Assembly (NCBI GenBank): GCA_030374805.1
Contig: JARGSG010000038.1
Location: forward strand, 186,001-250,000
Source: Gracilaria gracilis
Taxonomy: Eukaryota > Rhodophyta > Florideophyceae > Gracilariales > Gracilariaceae
Reading direction: 5' to 3'
Length of the DNA: 64,000 bases
Below the pieces are notes generated by a model. It had not been told where the DNA came from. It saw only the letters and a list, made by a program, of their open reading frames with translations, and did no database searches. Both the position numbers and the translations under genes were made by a program. This document shows, piece by piece, positions 50,701 to 60,031 of the stretch (its first letter is position 1; each line of letters opens with the position of its first letter).

Positions 50701-51366
50701 TCAGCATGCGCCAGTATTGATTTCGCAATGTTGCACTTCCTGTCTCGAATCTGCTACAACGTGCCGCCGATGAGAAGAACTTGTTTTCTCCTGCTCTCTG
50801 CGGGCCGCAAATATCTTTTCGGCACGCATTCGTTCCGCTTTCTCCGGCTCATACCTATCATCGTTCGTTGCGTGGCTGCTGTGCTCAGCGGCATCTTTCT
50901 GTTCTCTCCTCATATTTCTCGTAGGGTTTGATTTTGTTTTATGATCATTATTTCTGTGAGACGGTTGCTGTTCTGACAAACGCTGACATTTTGATTCCTC
51001 GGCACGGACAAATCTCTCTTTCTGCGTTTCGTCAATTGAGTACATTGTCGACGCATCGAGAAAAAAACTTTCTTCATCTCTCAGACCACCAAACAATACT
51101 TCGTAATCGACCTGAGCCTGGACGATTTCCATTGCACGAGCAAGCGTACGCATGCTGCGGTTTGCACCCCGTGGATCTATGTGACAACGATCGGGATGCA
51201 CGAGCGTTGCCAGTCGCTTATAAGCTTTGCGTACAGATTTTAAGTTTGCATTAGGACCTGAAAAGCAGAAAACGGCAAGAATTGTCGTGATTCCATCTTC
51301 AATCATATTAAAGTGGCGCAATGCTTTCTGAGCAGTGGCGGGGAATTTCATTTGAGCATCGGGCAT
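50701..51366 (-). CDS. J-domain (DnaJ-like) protein carried by the transposon
   Basis: 221 residues from ATG 51366. The first 100 residues form a J domain: SVRKAYKRLATLVHPDRC contains the HPD tripeptide needed to stimulate Hsp70 ATPase, followed by helix III-like MRTLARAMEIVQAQVDYEVL. The C-terminal half is highly charged (KSNPTRNMRREQKDAAEH, EKAERMRAEKIFAARREQEK), probably helical and nucleic-acid or protein binding. It starts about 25 bp from the right GGTGA array and ends inside the open frame leading into the transposase. This arrangement suggests one mobile unit and one transcript. The expected role is recruiting Hsp70 to a transposition complex or altering host chaperoning; that is inference. 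No classical DnaJ Gly/Phe or zinc domain is present. Confidence 0.8.
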   Translation of the reverse strand: MPDAQMKFPATAQKALRHFNMIEDGITTILAVFCFSGPNANLKSVRKAYKRLATLVHPDRCHIDPRGANRSMRTLARAMEIVQAQVDYEVLFGGLRDEESFFLDASTMYSIDETQKERFVRAEESKCQRLSEQQPSHRNNDHKTKSNPTRNMRREQKDAAEHSSHATNDDRYEPEKAERMRAEKIFAARREQEKTSSSHRRHVVADSRQEVQHCEINTGAC

Positions 51367-51390
51367 GTTAGAATAGTAATGGAGATGCAG

Positions 51391-51640
51391 GGTGAACGTT
51401 GATGGGTAAGAAGACTGGCGAGGGTGAATTGAGAAGAGGAGGGGTGAAAACGAAGACTATAAATTAAAAGTTAAGGTGACATGATGAGGATGTATGGGGA
51501 CAGAGCTAGAACGACGTTTTGCAGTCGGTGACATTTTGGTGCCACCTGCTGATACTAGACAAATTTCATCCGTCACCCTTGAACTGCTTCAAGTTCGATC
51601 ATGTCCCCATCAAATAAGCTTAATTTTGTTAGGCGTCACC
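51391..51640 (+). repeat. Right subterminal GGTGA array
   Basis: GGTGA at 51391, 51423, 51443, 51475 and 51537, then inverted TCACC at 51573 and 51636. It lies directly before the J-domain ORF start and mirrors the left array. Confidence 0.65.
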
Positions 51641-51783
51641 CTCCATACCCAGAATCTCCCAAAGTTTTAATTGCCAAAGCGACCCGATTTAGACCGCTGA
51701 TGTAAAGCACTGTGGCGCAAGGTGCGCAATTGCCACCCACGCAGTTGGGCTGGCGCCTGATATGGCTACACGTGCAAGCACCC

Positions 51784-52047
51784 GGGAGGAGGAGAATTGA
51801 CGCACTGTGAGGGCTGTCATTTTTCTCCCCCCAGAACCTCCTTATTTATGTAACAAAATCCCGGAGAACCTCCCTTCTCATCTTCACGCCTCCGAAGAAC
51901 CTCCCTACCACTCCTGAATGGCCAAGTCGCCAGATCTCCCATAGCAAGCCTCCCTATTGGTAAAGCCTTCATCACACCTGTGTCACAATTGTGTGATACT
52001 TGCTTAACTACAAAACCGAAATAGATTCCGCAATAGAAATGCGCGCG
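51784..52047 (+). repeat. MULE left terminal inverted repeat
   Basis: Begins GGGAGGAGGAGAATTGACGC and ends GAAATGCGCGCG. It contains repeated AGAACCTCC motifs near its outer end that may be transposase-binding sites. Its inverse is at 58404-58667. Confidence 0.93.
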
Positions 52048-52175
52048 CTTTCCTAAGTCGTGATATCAGCAACAAGTTAGCAAGTGAGCTCTCTCATCGA
52101 AGCTCATGTTCAGCTGACTGTAGCTATTATCATCACTGATACACATCGCTTGCCATTCTCAATTGTGCAGCACTC

Positions 52176-53869
52176 ATGTTGTCTTTTCGAAATGCCTCTG
52201 ACCCTAGCGTTCGTTTTCCACCTGAAGATCCCCTTGATTCTATGGTAGTCGCCTACCTTGACCCTCGGAATGACGACTCCGAAGCAGATCGAACAAATTC
52301 AAAGCTAACGGCCGGAAAAAAAGAAAGATATTGACTATAGTTCGAAAGGTTTCTTGTTTTCTGAAAAAGGTGGCAGCAAAGACCGATATTATGTTCGATC
52401 GAAAAGATCGAGCCGGCTTCCGCGATCTCAAAGGCCTTTGGGTTTATCTTATTTGTGACCAAATGAATTCCACCATTGAGGAAGAAAATGTTCTGGCAAA
52501 GAACTTTATTGATTGCTGTGAACCAAGATCTTGGTTTTCTAATGAACTTCTCACTGCAGGTTTATTCGAATTGGAACCCAAATGCGGCGTCGTTTTCATA
52601 CCAATCGACACTGGTTGTTCATTTTATGGTCTTTCAAAGGTATTCAAGAACCAAACACCCAAAGAGCAGACAGAATCATTGGAAAACTACTGTGGTGCAT
52701 TTACAGAGAAGGTCTATCGCAGTTCAACAGATATACACACAATTATGATACCAGTAAATATTTCTAATGTTCACTGGGCTGTGTTTTTGGCACGAAGAGA
52801 AAATGGAAAGCAATGGAACATGTACTGGGGAGACAGTACACGCATGGATTTTCCCACAGAGTTACGAGAGCTTCTAACAAGGTTTATTGATTATGCTCTG
52901 AATGAAAAGAAGGAATGGAAGTTCCCAACAGAAAACTATATGCTGGATGTCTTAGGCTATAAGATGCAGAACGATTCTTTCAGCTGTGATGCCTATCTGT
53001 TGTCCATGAGTACCCATTTTTGTGAGACTCGAGGAACCATTCCACGCATGAACTTTACTCCCGGACACCCCCCTTGTCTCACGGAAAAGTACCGCTGGGC
53101 TTGTGCTAAGGCCCGTATTTGCATGGTAATGTCCATCTCGCATGTTCTGCCGATGAACAATGCGTTCACTATAGACCACATGCAGCGCAGTCGACGTGCT
53201 AAAATATATCTTGCTCGCCATACAAAAGAAGCGGAGGAAGGTAAGAGGCGCGGCGTGAAGGAAACAGGTTTTGAAGGCAAGCCAGGACGGTCTGGTGGCG
53301 GTGTTCCTGGGGACAAGGACAAGGATTTAGGTTTCTCTGTGAAAGAAGGAGCTGGGAGCGAGCGGCGACTTGTGTTGGATCTCCCCGGGTATGTTCGCGA
53401 CCTTGTCGCTTCCGAAGGATACCAATTTGGCGTGCAATTCTGCAAACCAGTTACCCGCTCCCGAGAATATGGTCCTAATGTTCGTCTGCGTTGTTTGAAA
53501 TACAAACAAAAACCGCCGGGATGTGGTTGCAAGGCAGCTTTCATGGCCAAGGCTCTGCGTTATGGCAAAGAATGGCTCTTGTCCGGGTGTGACATTCACA
53601 ACCATGAGCGCCTTGATATGGATTGGCGTGGTGGGAATTCTAAACGCGGGGGGGCAGTGAGGGCGACTATACAGAAGAACTGTCCATCCACCCTCCGCAT
53701 TCCTTTTATCCACTTAACTCCATCGAATGGGAAGGAGGGCCAGCTCCATCACCGTGATTCCGACGAAGAAGACTTCATGTCTACGACCGCCCCGCGCCTT
53801 CCTCGTTCGCTCAACTGGTTGCATAATGCAATGGGAAGCCATAGAGACGGAGAGTATATGCGGACCTAG
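52176..53869 (+). CDS. Ulp1/C48-type cysteine protease fused to a FAR1-like zinc finger
   Basis: The likely start is ATG 52176 (MLSFRNASDPSVRFPPEDP). That frame meets a TGA at 52332, but a run of seven A at 52316-52322 allows a -1 step into the long frame (open from 52331). The long frame carries a Ulp1-family core: NISNVHWAVFLARR (catalytic His), NMYWGDSTRMD (Asp) and QNDSFSCDAYLLSM (Gln and catalytic Cys). Ulp1 enzymes process or remove SUMO. A FAR1/GCM-like finger follows: NVRLRCLKYKQKPPGCGCKAAF and LSGCDIHNHERLD. A TAG at 53867-53869 ends it, but the same frame is open beyond, through a 63-nt intron, into the transposase. It is probably one large fusion with an acquired stop. Confidence 0.8.
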
Positions 53870-56113
53870 GACGATGTCGGCCGTGGTACTGGTATCCGCG
53901 AAGTGATCAGCAGAGAAGACGATGGTAGTGATGGCTCTCTCACCACAGAGGAAGCAGGTCGTCGTCCAAAGAGGTGTGATGAAGCCCTGGATCCACCAAT
54001 TCCATTACTTAAAACTCCGTCTGAGGATAGTTCTGTTATTGATATAACGGCTATGGTTAAGGCGAAAGTTAATGCGGAACGTCGAAAGGTAAGTTGGATC
54101 CTCCCATATCCTGTTTAGAGGTGTGACATAGCTCTAACAAATACTTTACAGCCCAAATCCGCCTCCGTGGTGCACGTTTCCCATGTTCGTACTATTGAAA
54201 CTATCGAAAAGTCAACTGAGGATCCTCCACACACTTCCGTCGTTTTGAAAGACCGCCCGCGAGCAACTCTCGGGAAGACAGAATCAGAAGGCTCTGTAGC
54301 GGGTGTAGGACAGAAGGAAGCGAAGGCGATAGAAGGATCTTTCCGCTCAGGACAGGGTGTAATGCAGACAGGAGTAGAGGAGAAAGGAAGAGCATACGGC
54401 TCAGTAGGAGATGTAGGCCTCACCTCTTTCGATGGCGATAGAGGTTCTGACCGTTCGGAAGGGGGCAACGAAGGGGTGGAGCACAGCGGATTGGATGAGA
54501 GCTCAGGATGTGTGGAAGAGCTTCCACCAGAAGAAATGGTACGCAGGGGTTTCGTTGCCTATCTTGAGCAGTTGGAACCAACTGGAGCGCATGAAGTACT
54601 GCAACACCTACAATATATTGGAGACTATTTCGGTTTTAAGCTCTCCGTCCGTGACTCCAAGTACGGCCTCGAACCCGATGGGAGAAGGGTCCTCCTACGA
54701 GGTTATCTGAAGTGCATCCGCAAATACGATAAGCAATGTCCATGCGCATACAGCTTCAAGGTCAGACGTGTTCATGTTTCCCAAACAGGTCCTCAACACT
54801 ATGCATTCTACCCAGACTTCTCAAAGGCTCATCATAACCATGCTGTGGACAATTCGCTACACCGGAAGCTCTCGCCGGACATGGAACGAGAAGCTCATCA
54901 CCTACACAGCAAGCTACACCTGCAATATGACGTTGTGTTGAAGCTTATCGAGGACAAATACAACGTTGCGGTGAACAGACCTTTATTTCGAAAGCGCCTC
55001 AAGTACATGCAAGAAGCTCGCTTCCCGAGGGAGACAGAATGTCTGAGATTGTACCAAAATCTTATTGACCTACAATCGAAAAACCCCAGCAACAAAGTGT
55101 ACTGTCGAACAGGGGACGATAAAGGTCTACAGTTTGTTGCCTGGAGCCTGGATAGTTGGTCGTCAGACTACGAACGTTTTGGGATTGTACCGGGGGTGTC
55201 TATTGACTGCAAAGCAATTGCAAACCGCTTCAGTCTACCCCTTATCAGCATAAATGGAAGAGATAACCACGGCCATCTGACAACTTTCTTTATGGGATAT
55301 ATTGGGGACGAAACCTCAGAAAGCTTCGGTTGGGTGTTGCAGCGGTTTAAGGAGTGTATGCACATTACCCCGAGCTCCGTCGCAGTGGACCAGTGCATGG
55401 CACTCATAAACGCAATTGAAGAAGTGATGCCGTTGTCGCATATCGTCCTAGATGATTGGCGCCTCAATCAGAACCAAGACCCCAACGTAGAGCGATGGTG
55501 CAAGTCAGTCGGAAGGAGTGGGTTGGCCAATAGAATGCGGAGTGATTTGTATGAACTACGCAAGTCGAAGAGTGTCCAAGTGTTTGAATCAAAGAGGTTG
55601 CAACTGGAACAAACATACTTTCATACTGAGACGCAGGAGTTGCCGAGGTGGTACAAGTTTCTTTATCGTCAGAGACCTGATATGCTTGTCAGATGCTTCA
55701 AAGACATACATGTCCCACACCGCTTCTTCTTTCAAGGTTCTGGGTATTGTGAGTCTTCACACGCGAGGTACCGGAGCCTCGTTCTCAATCGAAATGTACC
55801 TTTCTCGGAGGTCCCGCTGGCGATGGTGCAAATGACCAGTAGATTGAAGTTGGAGCGACAACACAGGGCCTCAATGCGAGACACGGCGATGCGGAACAAG
55901 CTCCTGCATTCCGGACTTCCCCTCTCAACAACCTCCGCCACGTACATTGTACAATCCTTCACATCCTATAGCGTAACCAAGTTCCTAGAGCTAAGCGTGC
56001 GCTTTTCTGCACACTTCAAAGTAATTGATGCCGTACTGATAACAGCACAAGATGCGGCTTTTAACTTCGAAATCGGTGTACAGGATCTTCATGTCTCAGT
56101 TGAAATCCGGTAG
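53870..56113 (+). CDS. MULE transposase with N-terminal FAR1-like region (two exons)
   Basis: Same frame as the protease ORF after its TAG, with exons 53870-54088 and 54152-56113. A low-complexity linker leads to a FAR1-like Cys/His region (YFGFKLSVRDSKYG, KCIRKYDKQCPCAYSFKV, KAHHNHAVD). The MULE core follows: GVSIDCKAIANRFSLPLISI (first Asp), HLTTFFMGYIGDETSESFGWVLQRFKE, SVAVDQCMALINAIEEVMP (second Asp) and a distal Glu in GYCESSHARYRSL. The usual C-x-H after the second Asp reads DDWRLNQN, so that pair is lost. It ends at a TAG at 56111-56113. The SWIM part continues in another frame 12 bp on, so the natural protein ran further. Confidence 0.85.
54089..54151 (+). other. Spliceosomal intron, 63 nt, phase 0
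   Basis: The donor GTAAGT at 54089, branch-like CTAAC at 54134-54138 and acceptor TTTACAG ending 54151 fall at codon boundaries. They remove the only TAG (54116-54118) between two open stretches of the same frame. The length is divisible by three, but retention would introduce the stop. Confidence 0.85.
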
Positions 56114-57231
56114 TACAATTCACCATGACTAAGTTCTTCAACCAAACGGGTGACATTCCCGAACATGGACACGAAGCAACCACGTTTCGTATATACATCC
56201 ACACCCCAACCAATAACCCTGAAGACGTGAACGGGAGCTGCACATGTGGGGACATGACGGCATTTGGAATACCATGCGCCCACCTCACGCGTCTCTTCGT
56301 CGTTTATAACGATTTGCTAGAACGATGGCCTAACGTTCGCAACGCCTTCACAACACGTTTTAGAATCCAGCGCTTTTGGCACCCATATTGGCGCAGGGAC
56401 CAAACACATTGGTCCATATCGGATATTCTCATCCTACGACAAAGGATGGGGGTGATGGGGGTAGCGAATGGTCAGGGAGGTGGAGAAAACGAACAAGTAA
56501 TGCCACAGGAAGGAGGGGTATCAAACGTACACGGAGAAACCCGAGAAATGCCTTCCACTCACGCCACAACCCCTGTCACGAATGAAAACAGGAATTCAAC
56601 AGCGCAGAACATTGCCATACAGCTGCAGAGTCGACGAAATGCGGAGACAGCTTCTCATGTACGGTATTCGGACTGCAAATCACTTTGTGACCAGCTTCAT
56701 AGAGTTGCGGAGAGCTACGGCAGGGTTGCGGTAGAAAGCCTGAAAGAATACCTGAAAGAAGGGTTAAGGCAATTGAACGCAGGGAACTACCCTTCTCGAC
56801 CAAACCAATCTCTGCCTTCACCAGTAACCGTACCGGATCTTCCCACATCAGTAGATGTACAGGACGTAAACGCGGTCGAAATTCGAAATCCAAACGCGGG
56901 GATAGCCCGAACGCATAAGAAGAGAAAGCGATCATTCCAAGAGCGAGGTTCGAGAACGAAGCGCCGGAGGTTGAATAACAATAATGCGCAAACTTCGGGC
57001 CAGCGAACGCAGGGGACCCAAAGAACGCAAAGCCATATTGGGACTGGGAGGCCGGCAGGACACCAAGCCGGAGTTTTGCCTGTCCCAAACCTACATACAT
57101 CTCAACAACTGCCGGTATCACTCCCTCTGACTTCCACGCAAACTAATTCGCCCACCGATGCCATTGCAGCAGCGCTTGCAATAGTTGACCATCCTGACAA
57201 CCATTACAACGGAATGAACAACAGTAGTTAG
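56104..57231 (+). CDS. MULE C-terminal part with SWIM zinc finger
   Basis: 368 residues from ATG 56125, but the frame is open from 56104 and continues the transposase after a -1 step. The SWIM finger is CTCGDMTAFGIPCAHL (CXC...CXH), the expected end of a MULE transposase. Downstream are a 90-residue helical region (RVAVESLKEYLKEGLRQL), a nuclear-localisation-like KKRKRSFQERGSRTKRRR, and a polar tail. The break at 56104-56113 is either a one-base indel or a very short intron (a GTGTAC donor near 56075 and a CGGTAG acceptor would restore the frame). It was once fused to the transposase. Confidence 0.8.
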   Translation, partial: NPVVQFTMTKFFNQTGDIPEHGHEATTFRIYIHTPTNNPEDVNGSCTCGDMTAFGIPCAHLTRLFVVYNDLLERWPNVRNAFTTRFRIQRFWHPYWRRDQTHWSISDILILRQRMGVMGVANGQGGGENEQVMPQEGGVSNVHGETREMPSTHATTPVTNENRNSTAQNIAIQLQSRRNAETASHVRYSDCKSLCDQLHRVAESYGRVAVESLKEYLKEGLRQLNAGNYPSRPNQSLPSPVTVPDLPTSVDVQDVNAVEIRNPNAGIARTHKKRKRSFQERGSRTKRRRLNNNNAQTSGQRTQGTQRTQSHIGTGRPAGHQAGVLPVPNLHTSQQLPVSLPLTSTQTNSPTDAIAAALAIVDHPDNHYNGMNNSS

Positions 57232-57364
57232 TTACTTATAGTGATTTTCTTCGTACACTTAAGATGTACACTCACAAAGCTTCGTAATAATTTTCATGCT
57301 ATGCAGATAGACGACGTTTAAGAAAACGAGGTTCCACAAATGATGTACATGAATGCGAGTGCCC

Positions 57365-58330
57365 AGGCACAGCAGCGGGGCAGAGTGGCGAATTAAATAG
57401 AAAGGCGAAGCAGAGCGGTAAGGCAGAGCGGTGAGGCATAGCGGTGAGGCAGAGCGGCGAGGCAGAGCGGAGAGGCAGAGCGGCGAAATAGAGCGGCGAA
57501 GTAGAGCGGCGAAGTAGAGCGGCGAAGTAGAGCGGCGAAAAACAGCGGCAAAGCAGAGCGGCGAAGGACAGCAGCGTAGCCGAACGGCGATGTAAAGTGA
57601 CGAAGCAAAGTGGCGAAGTACAGCAACGAAGCAGGGCGACAAAGCAGAGCGCCGAAACAAAGCAGCAAAGCAGAGCGGCGTGGAACACTTACACGCGTGG
57701 AGAGGAACAGTAAGGGAACAGCGTGACGAGGAACAGTGGCAAAGCGGCGTCGCAAAACACGGCAGCGAAGCAGAGCGGCAAATGAAGTAGAACGACGAGG
57801 TAGAGCCGGGAAGCGGAGCAACGAAGCAGAATGGCGCAGCGGAGCGGCAAAGCAGAGGCGAAGCAGAGCGACGAAGCATAGCGGCAAAAAAAGGCGGCTA
57901 GGCCGAGCGGCAAAACAGAGTGGCGCGACAGAACGATGCGGCAGAGCGATGCGGCAGAGCGATGCGGCAGAGTGGCGCGGCAGAGCGGCGCGGCAGAGCG
58001 GCGCGGCAGAGCGGCGCGGCAGAGCGGCGCGGCAGAGCGGCGAGGCAGGGCGGCGGGGTAGAGCCGCAAAACAGAGCGGCTAGACTGAGTGGTAAAACAG
58101 AGTGGCGGGGCAGAGCGGCGAGGCAGAGCGGCGAGGCAGAGCCACGAAGCAGAGTGGCAAAGTAGAGCAACGACGCATATTGGGGAATCACAGCGGCACG
58201 AAACAGCGGCAGAGCAGCGTGGCGAGACAAAAGGGCAAGGCGTAGGGGCAGCGCGGTGAGATGGAACAAATGCAAGCGCCGAGGCAGTGTGGCAAAACCA
58301 AGCTTGAGGACTGAATGGCGAGACAATTTG
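57365..58330. repeat. 13-bp minisatellite in the MULE 3' region
   Basis: Nearly 1 kb of degenerate 13-bp units such as AGCGGCGAAGTAG and GCGGCAGAGCGGC, most regular at 57480-57540 and 57950-58050. The period is not a multiple of three, so long open frames on both strands are artefacts of the repeat. It lies between the transposase gene and the right TIR. Confidence 0.85.
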
Positions 58331-58403
58331 CGTAGCGTAGATTAATGCACGGGCACGGCATCTGAAATTTTCAAAAGCGCACGGCGACAAAAAGTTTGAA
58401 AAT

Positions 58404-58667
58404 CGCGCGCATTTCTATTGCGGAATCTATTTCGGTTTTGTAGTTAAGCAAGTGTCACACCATTGTGACACAGGTGTGATGAAGGCTTTACCAATAGGGA
58501 GGCTTGCTAGGGAAGATCTGGCGACTTGGTCATTCAGGAGTGGTAGGGAGGTTCTTCGGAGGCGTGACGATGAGAAGGGAGGTTCTCCGGGAATTTGTTA
58601 CATAAATGAGGAGGTTCTGGGGGGAGAAAAATGACAGCCCTCACAGTGCGTCAATTCCCCTCCCCCT
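58404..58667 (-). repeat. MULE right terminal inverted repeat
   Basis: Inverse partner of 51784-52047. It differs at roughly a dozen positions. Read on the minus strand it begins AGGGGGAGGGGAATTGACGC. Confidence 0.93.
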
Positions 58668-59180
58668 CGAGCACCCTATCGACTTGCCCACCAACGTGCC
58701 CACGCGTACCAGGGGTACTGCACTGCGCGAAAAAACGGGTGGCCCACATGCAACTCCTGTCTTGCGAGCAGACGAGGGACGACTGAATTCATTGAAAAGT
58801 GTGCACAAAACCGAGGATGGCTTGTTCTCGAAATCGAAAATGTCCCTGCACAGGTTTGGCCGGGCTTCTGAGGGAAACCTAGACGTCGCTGACATTGAAG
58901 AATTCCCGTCCGTATCTGGCAAAACAGTTGAACAGTTAAACGGTACGTAGTCTCTTCTCGAACCAATTCGTGCCGTGAGCACAACGACATATGAAGTTTG
59001 ACCAGCATACGATTTGTAGGTTCCCCTCGTGCAATTGTAACATCCGCCGTGTATGTCAAGACAAGCATCCACTTTGTCGCTTTCACACGTTATGTAAGAA
59101 GGAGGCGGGTCAGTAACACTCGCCCTCTTGCAAGAAACCGTCACAGCAGTGATGACAAGAAATGAAAGCAGGCCTAACAT
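58641..59180 (-). CDS. Putative secreted cysteine-rich protein, 3' end altered by the MULE
   Basis: From ATG 59180, a signal peptide (MLGLLSFLVITAVTVSC) precedes a Cys-containing mature part (SYITCESDKVDACLDIHGGCYNC, VPFNCS). A TATA-like TTATATTG lies about 115 bp upstream. The family is unknown. The final 12 codons as read are MULE terminal repeat. If the element is removed at its target duplication, the frame would read about three more codons and stop at TAG, so the insertion altered only the C-terminus. The 3' half, poorer in features, could include an intron (GTACCG near 58948). Confidence 0.45.
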   Translation of the reverse strand: MLGLLSFLVITAVTVSCKRASVTDPPPSYITCESDKVDACLDIHGGCYNCTRGTYKSYAGQTSYVVVLTARIGSRRDYVPFNCSTVLPDTDGNSSMSATSRFPSEARPNLCRDIFDFENKPSSVLCTLFNEFSRPSSARKTGVACGPPVFSRSAVPLVRVGTLVGKSIGCSRGRGIDAL

Positions 59181-59294
59181 AATGCCTGAAATATCGGTTT
59201 TTGCTGGTATGAAGATGTTGTTGCGATTAGTTCGGATAGACAGAAGCTCGTGTGAGAGAAGACGAGAAGACTGTCACAAGAAGATGTACGCGCT

Positions 59295-59303
59295 CAATAT
59301 AAG
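59295..59303 (-). promoter_or_regulatory. TATA-like box of the secreted-protein gene
   Basis: The minus strand reads CTTATATTG about 115 bp before ATG 59180, similar spacing to the RidA-like gene and the two MNFD modules. Confidence 0.4.
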
Positions 59304-60031
59304 CTGAACTTGGGGTCAGCTTACATTGACGAGAAACAGGAAAAGCTCCTCTAAAATGCCAACAAGCAAACGTGCACACTCTGCAACCATAACGAGAACT
59401 TCAAAGGAGTTTCTCCGGCCTATCATGTATTGTTGGCTGCGTCAAGAATTAAGATGTCCAGTACCTCACGCATCATACACCTATTGTTGAAGCAAATAAG
59501 AAACTGTAAACCACCAGAGCAGATTCAGTGCGCTCGAATTTTGAACGTGAAACTCATTTCTCTTGGAGAACCGATTCACAACAACTTTGGACACACTGTC
59601 TGTATACCACGGAGTTGCAAAGGATAAGGTTAGTCAGCGCTTTCAAACGCTGTTAACTGTCTTAGCTCGACGTGCAGCAAGTCGGCATGTGATGTATTCT
59701 TTACTCGATGGATGTCTAACATTGTTGTTTAAGTATTCTACTTATCACTGTTGGAAGGAGGCGCATAGCAGACACGGAAAGAAGCTGTTTTCAGAGGTTT
59801 GATAAAGGTATACTTCCTGACATGTCATCGTGGACAAGCATTCAAGGTTCGAGCCAAAGAAGTGGCACGATGTTGCATGATTCACCTGCTCGTTTTAATC
59901 TGGTAGCTTTGGTGGTAACAGTTTAGGAGGGTGTGCCTCTCAGTGAAGACTTCTGAGCCAACCATTCTGGAGGCACCGAACAGAGTGAAAAAGTATTCAA
60001 GTATTTTAGGAAACACGCAATCATAGACAAC
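59304..60031. other. Intergenic, nothing recognised
   Basis: Only two short plus-strand frames (59430-59627, 59563-59802) without motifs. No repeat or RNA gene was seen. Confidence 0.4.

Larger units (their letters stand above)
47580..51660 (-). mobile_element. MULE-like transposon unit encoding transposase and a J-domain protein
   Basis: Two minus-strand ORFs (J-domain 50701-51366, transposase 48186-50537) are bracketed by clusters of GGTGA: eight at 47586-47848 on the left, five at 51391-51541 plus two inverted (TCACC 51573, 51636) on the right. Subterminal arrays like this are transposase-binding regions in many DNA transposons. I could not fix the ends: TTCAGGGGGTGAC (47579) and the inverse of GTCACCCTTGAA (51572-51583) are a weak candidate terminal pair, and no clear target duplication was seen. 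The outer limits are approximate. Confidence 0.6.
51775..58676 (+). mobile_element. Ulp1-carrying MULE with 264-bp inverted repeats
   Basis: A 6,884-bp element (51784-58667) with terminal inverted repeats of 264 bp (51784-52047 and 58404-58667), about 95% identical by eye. It is flanked by a 9-bp target duplication with one mismatch (CAAGCACCC 51775-51783, CGAGCACCC 58668-58676). Long TIRs and 9-bp duplications are the MULE hallmark. The coding region is on the plus strand and encodes a Ulp1-like protease, FAR1-like fingers, transposase and SWIM finger, broken by a few frame and stop defects. Confidence 0.93.

Noticed and set aside
57365-58330. CRISPR-like array
   Set aside because: Contiguous 13-bp units without unique spacers in a eukaryotic transposon; it is a minisatellite.
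57259-58390. Long frames on both strands (up to 233 codons)
   Set aside because: They are produced by the 13-bp minisatellite, which reads through all frames.
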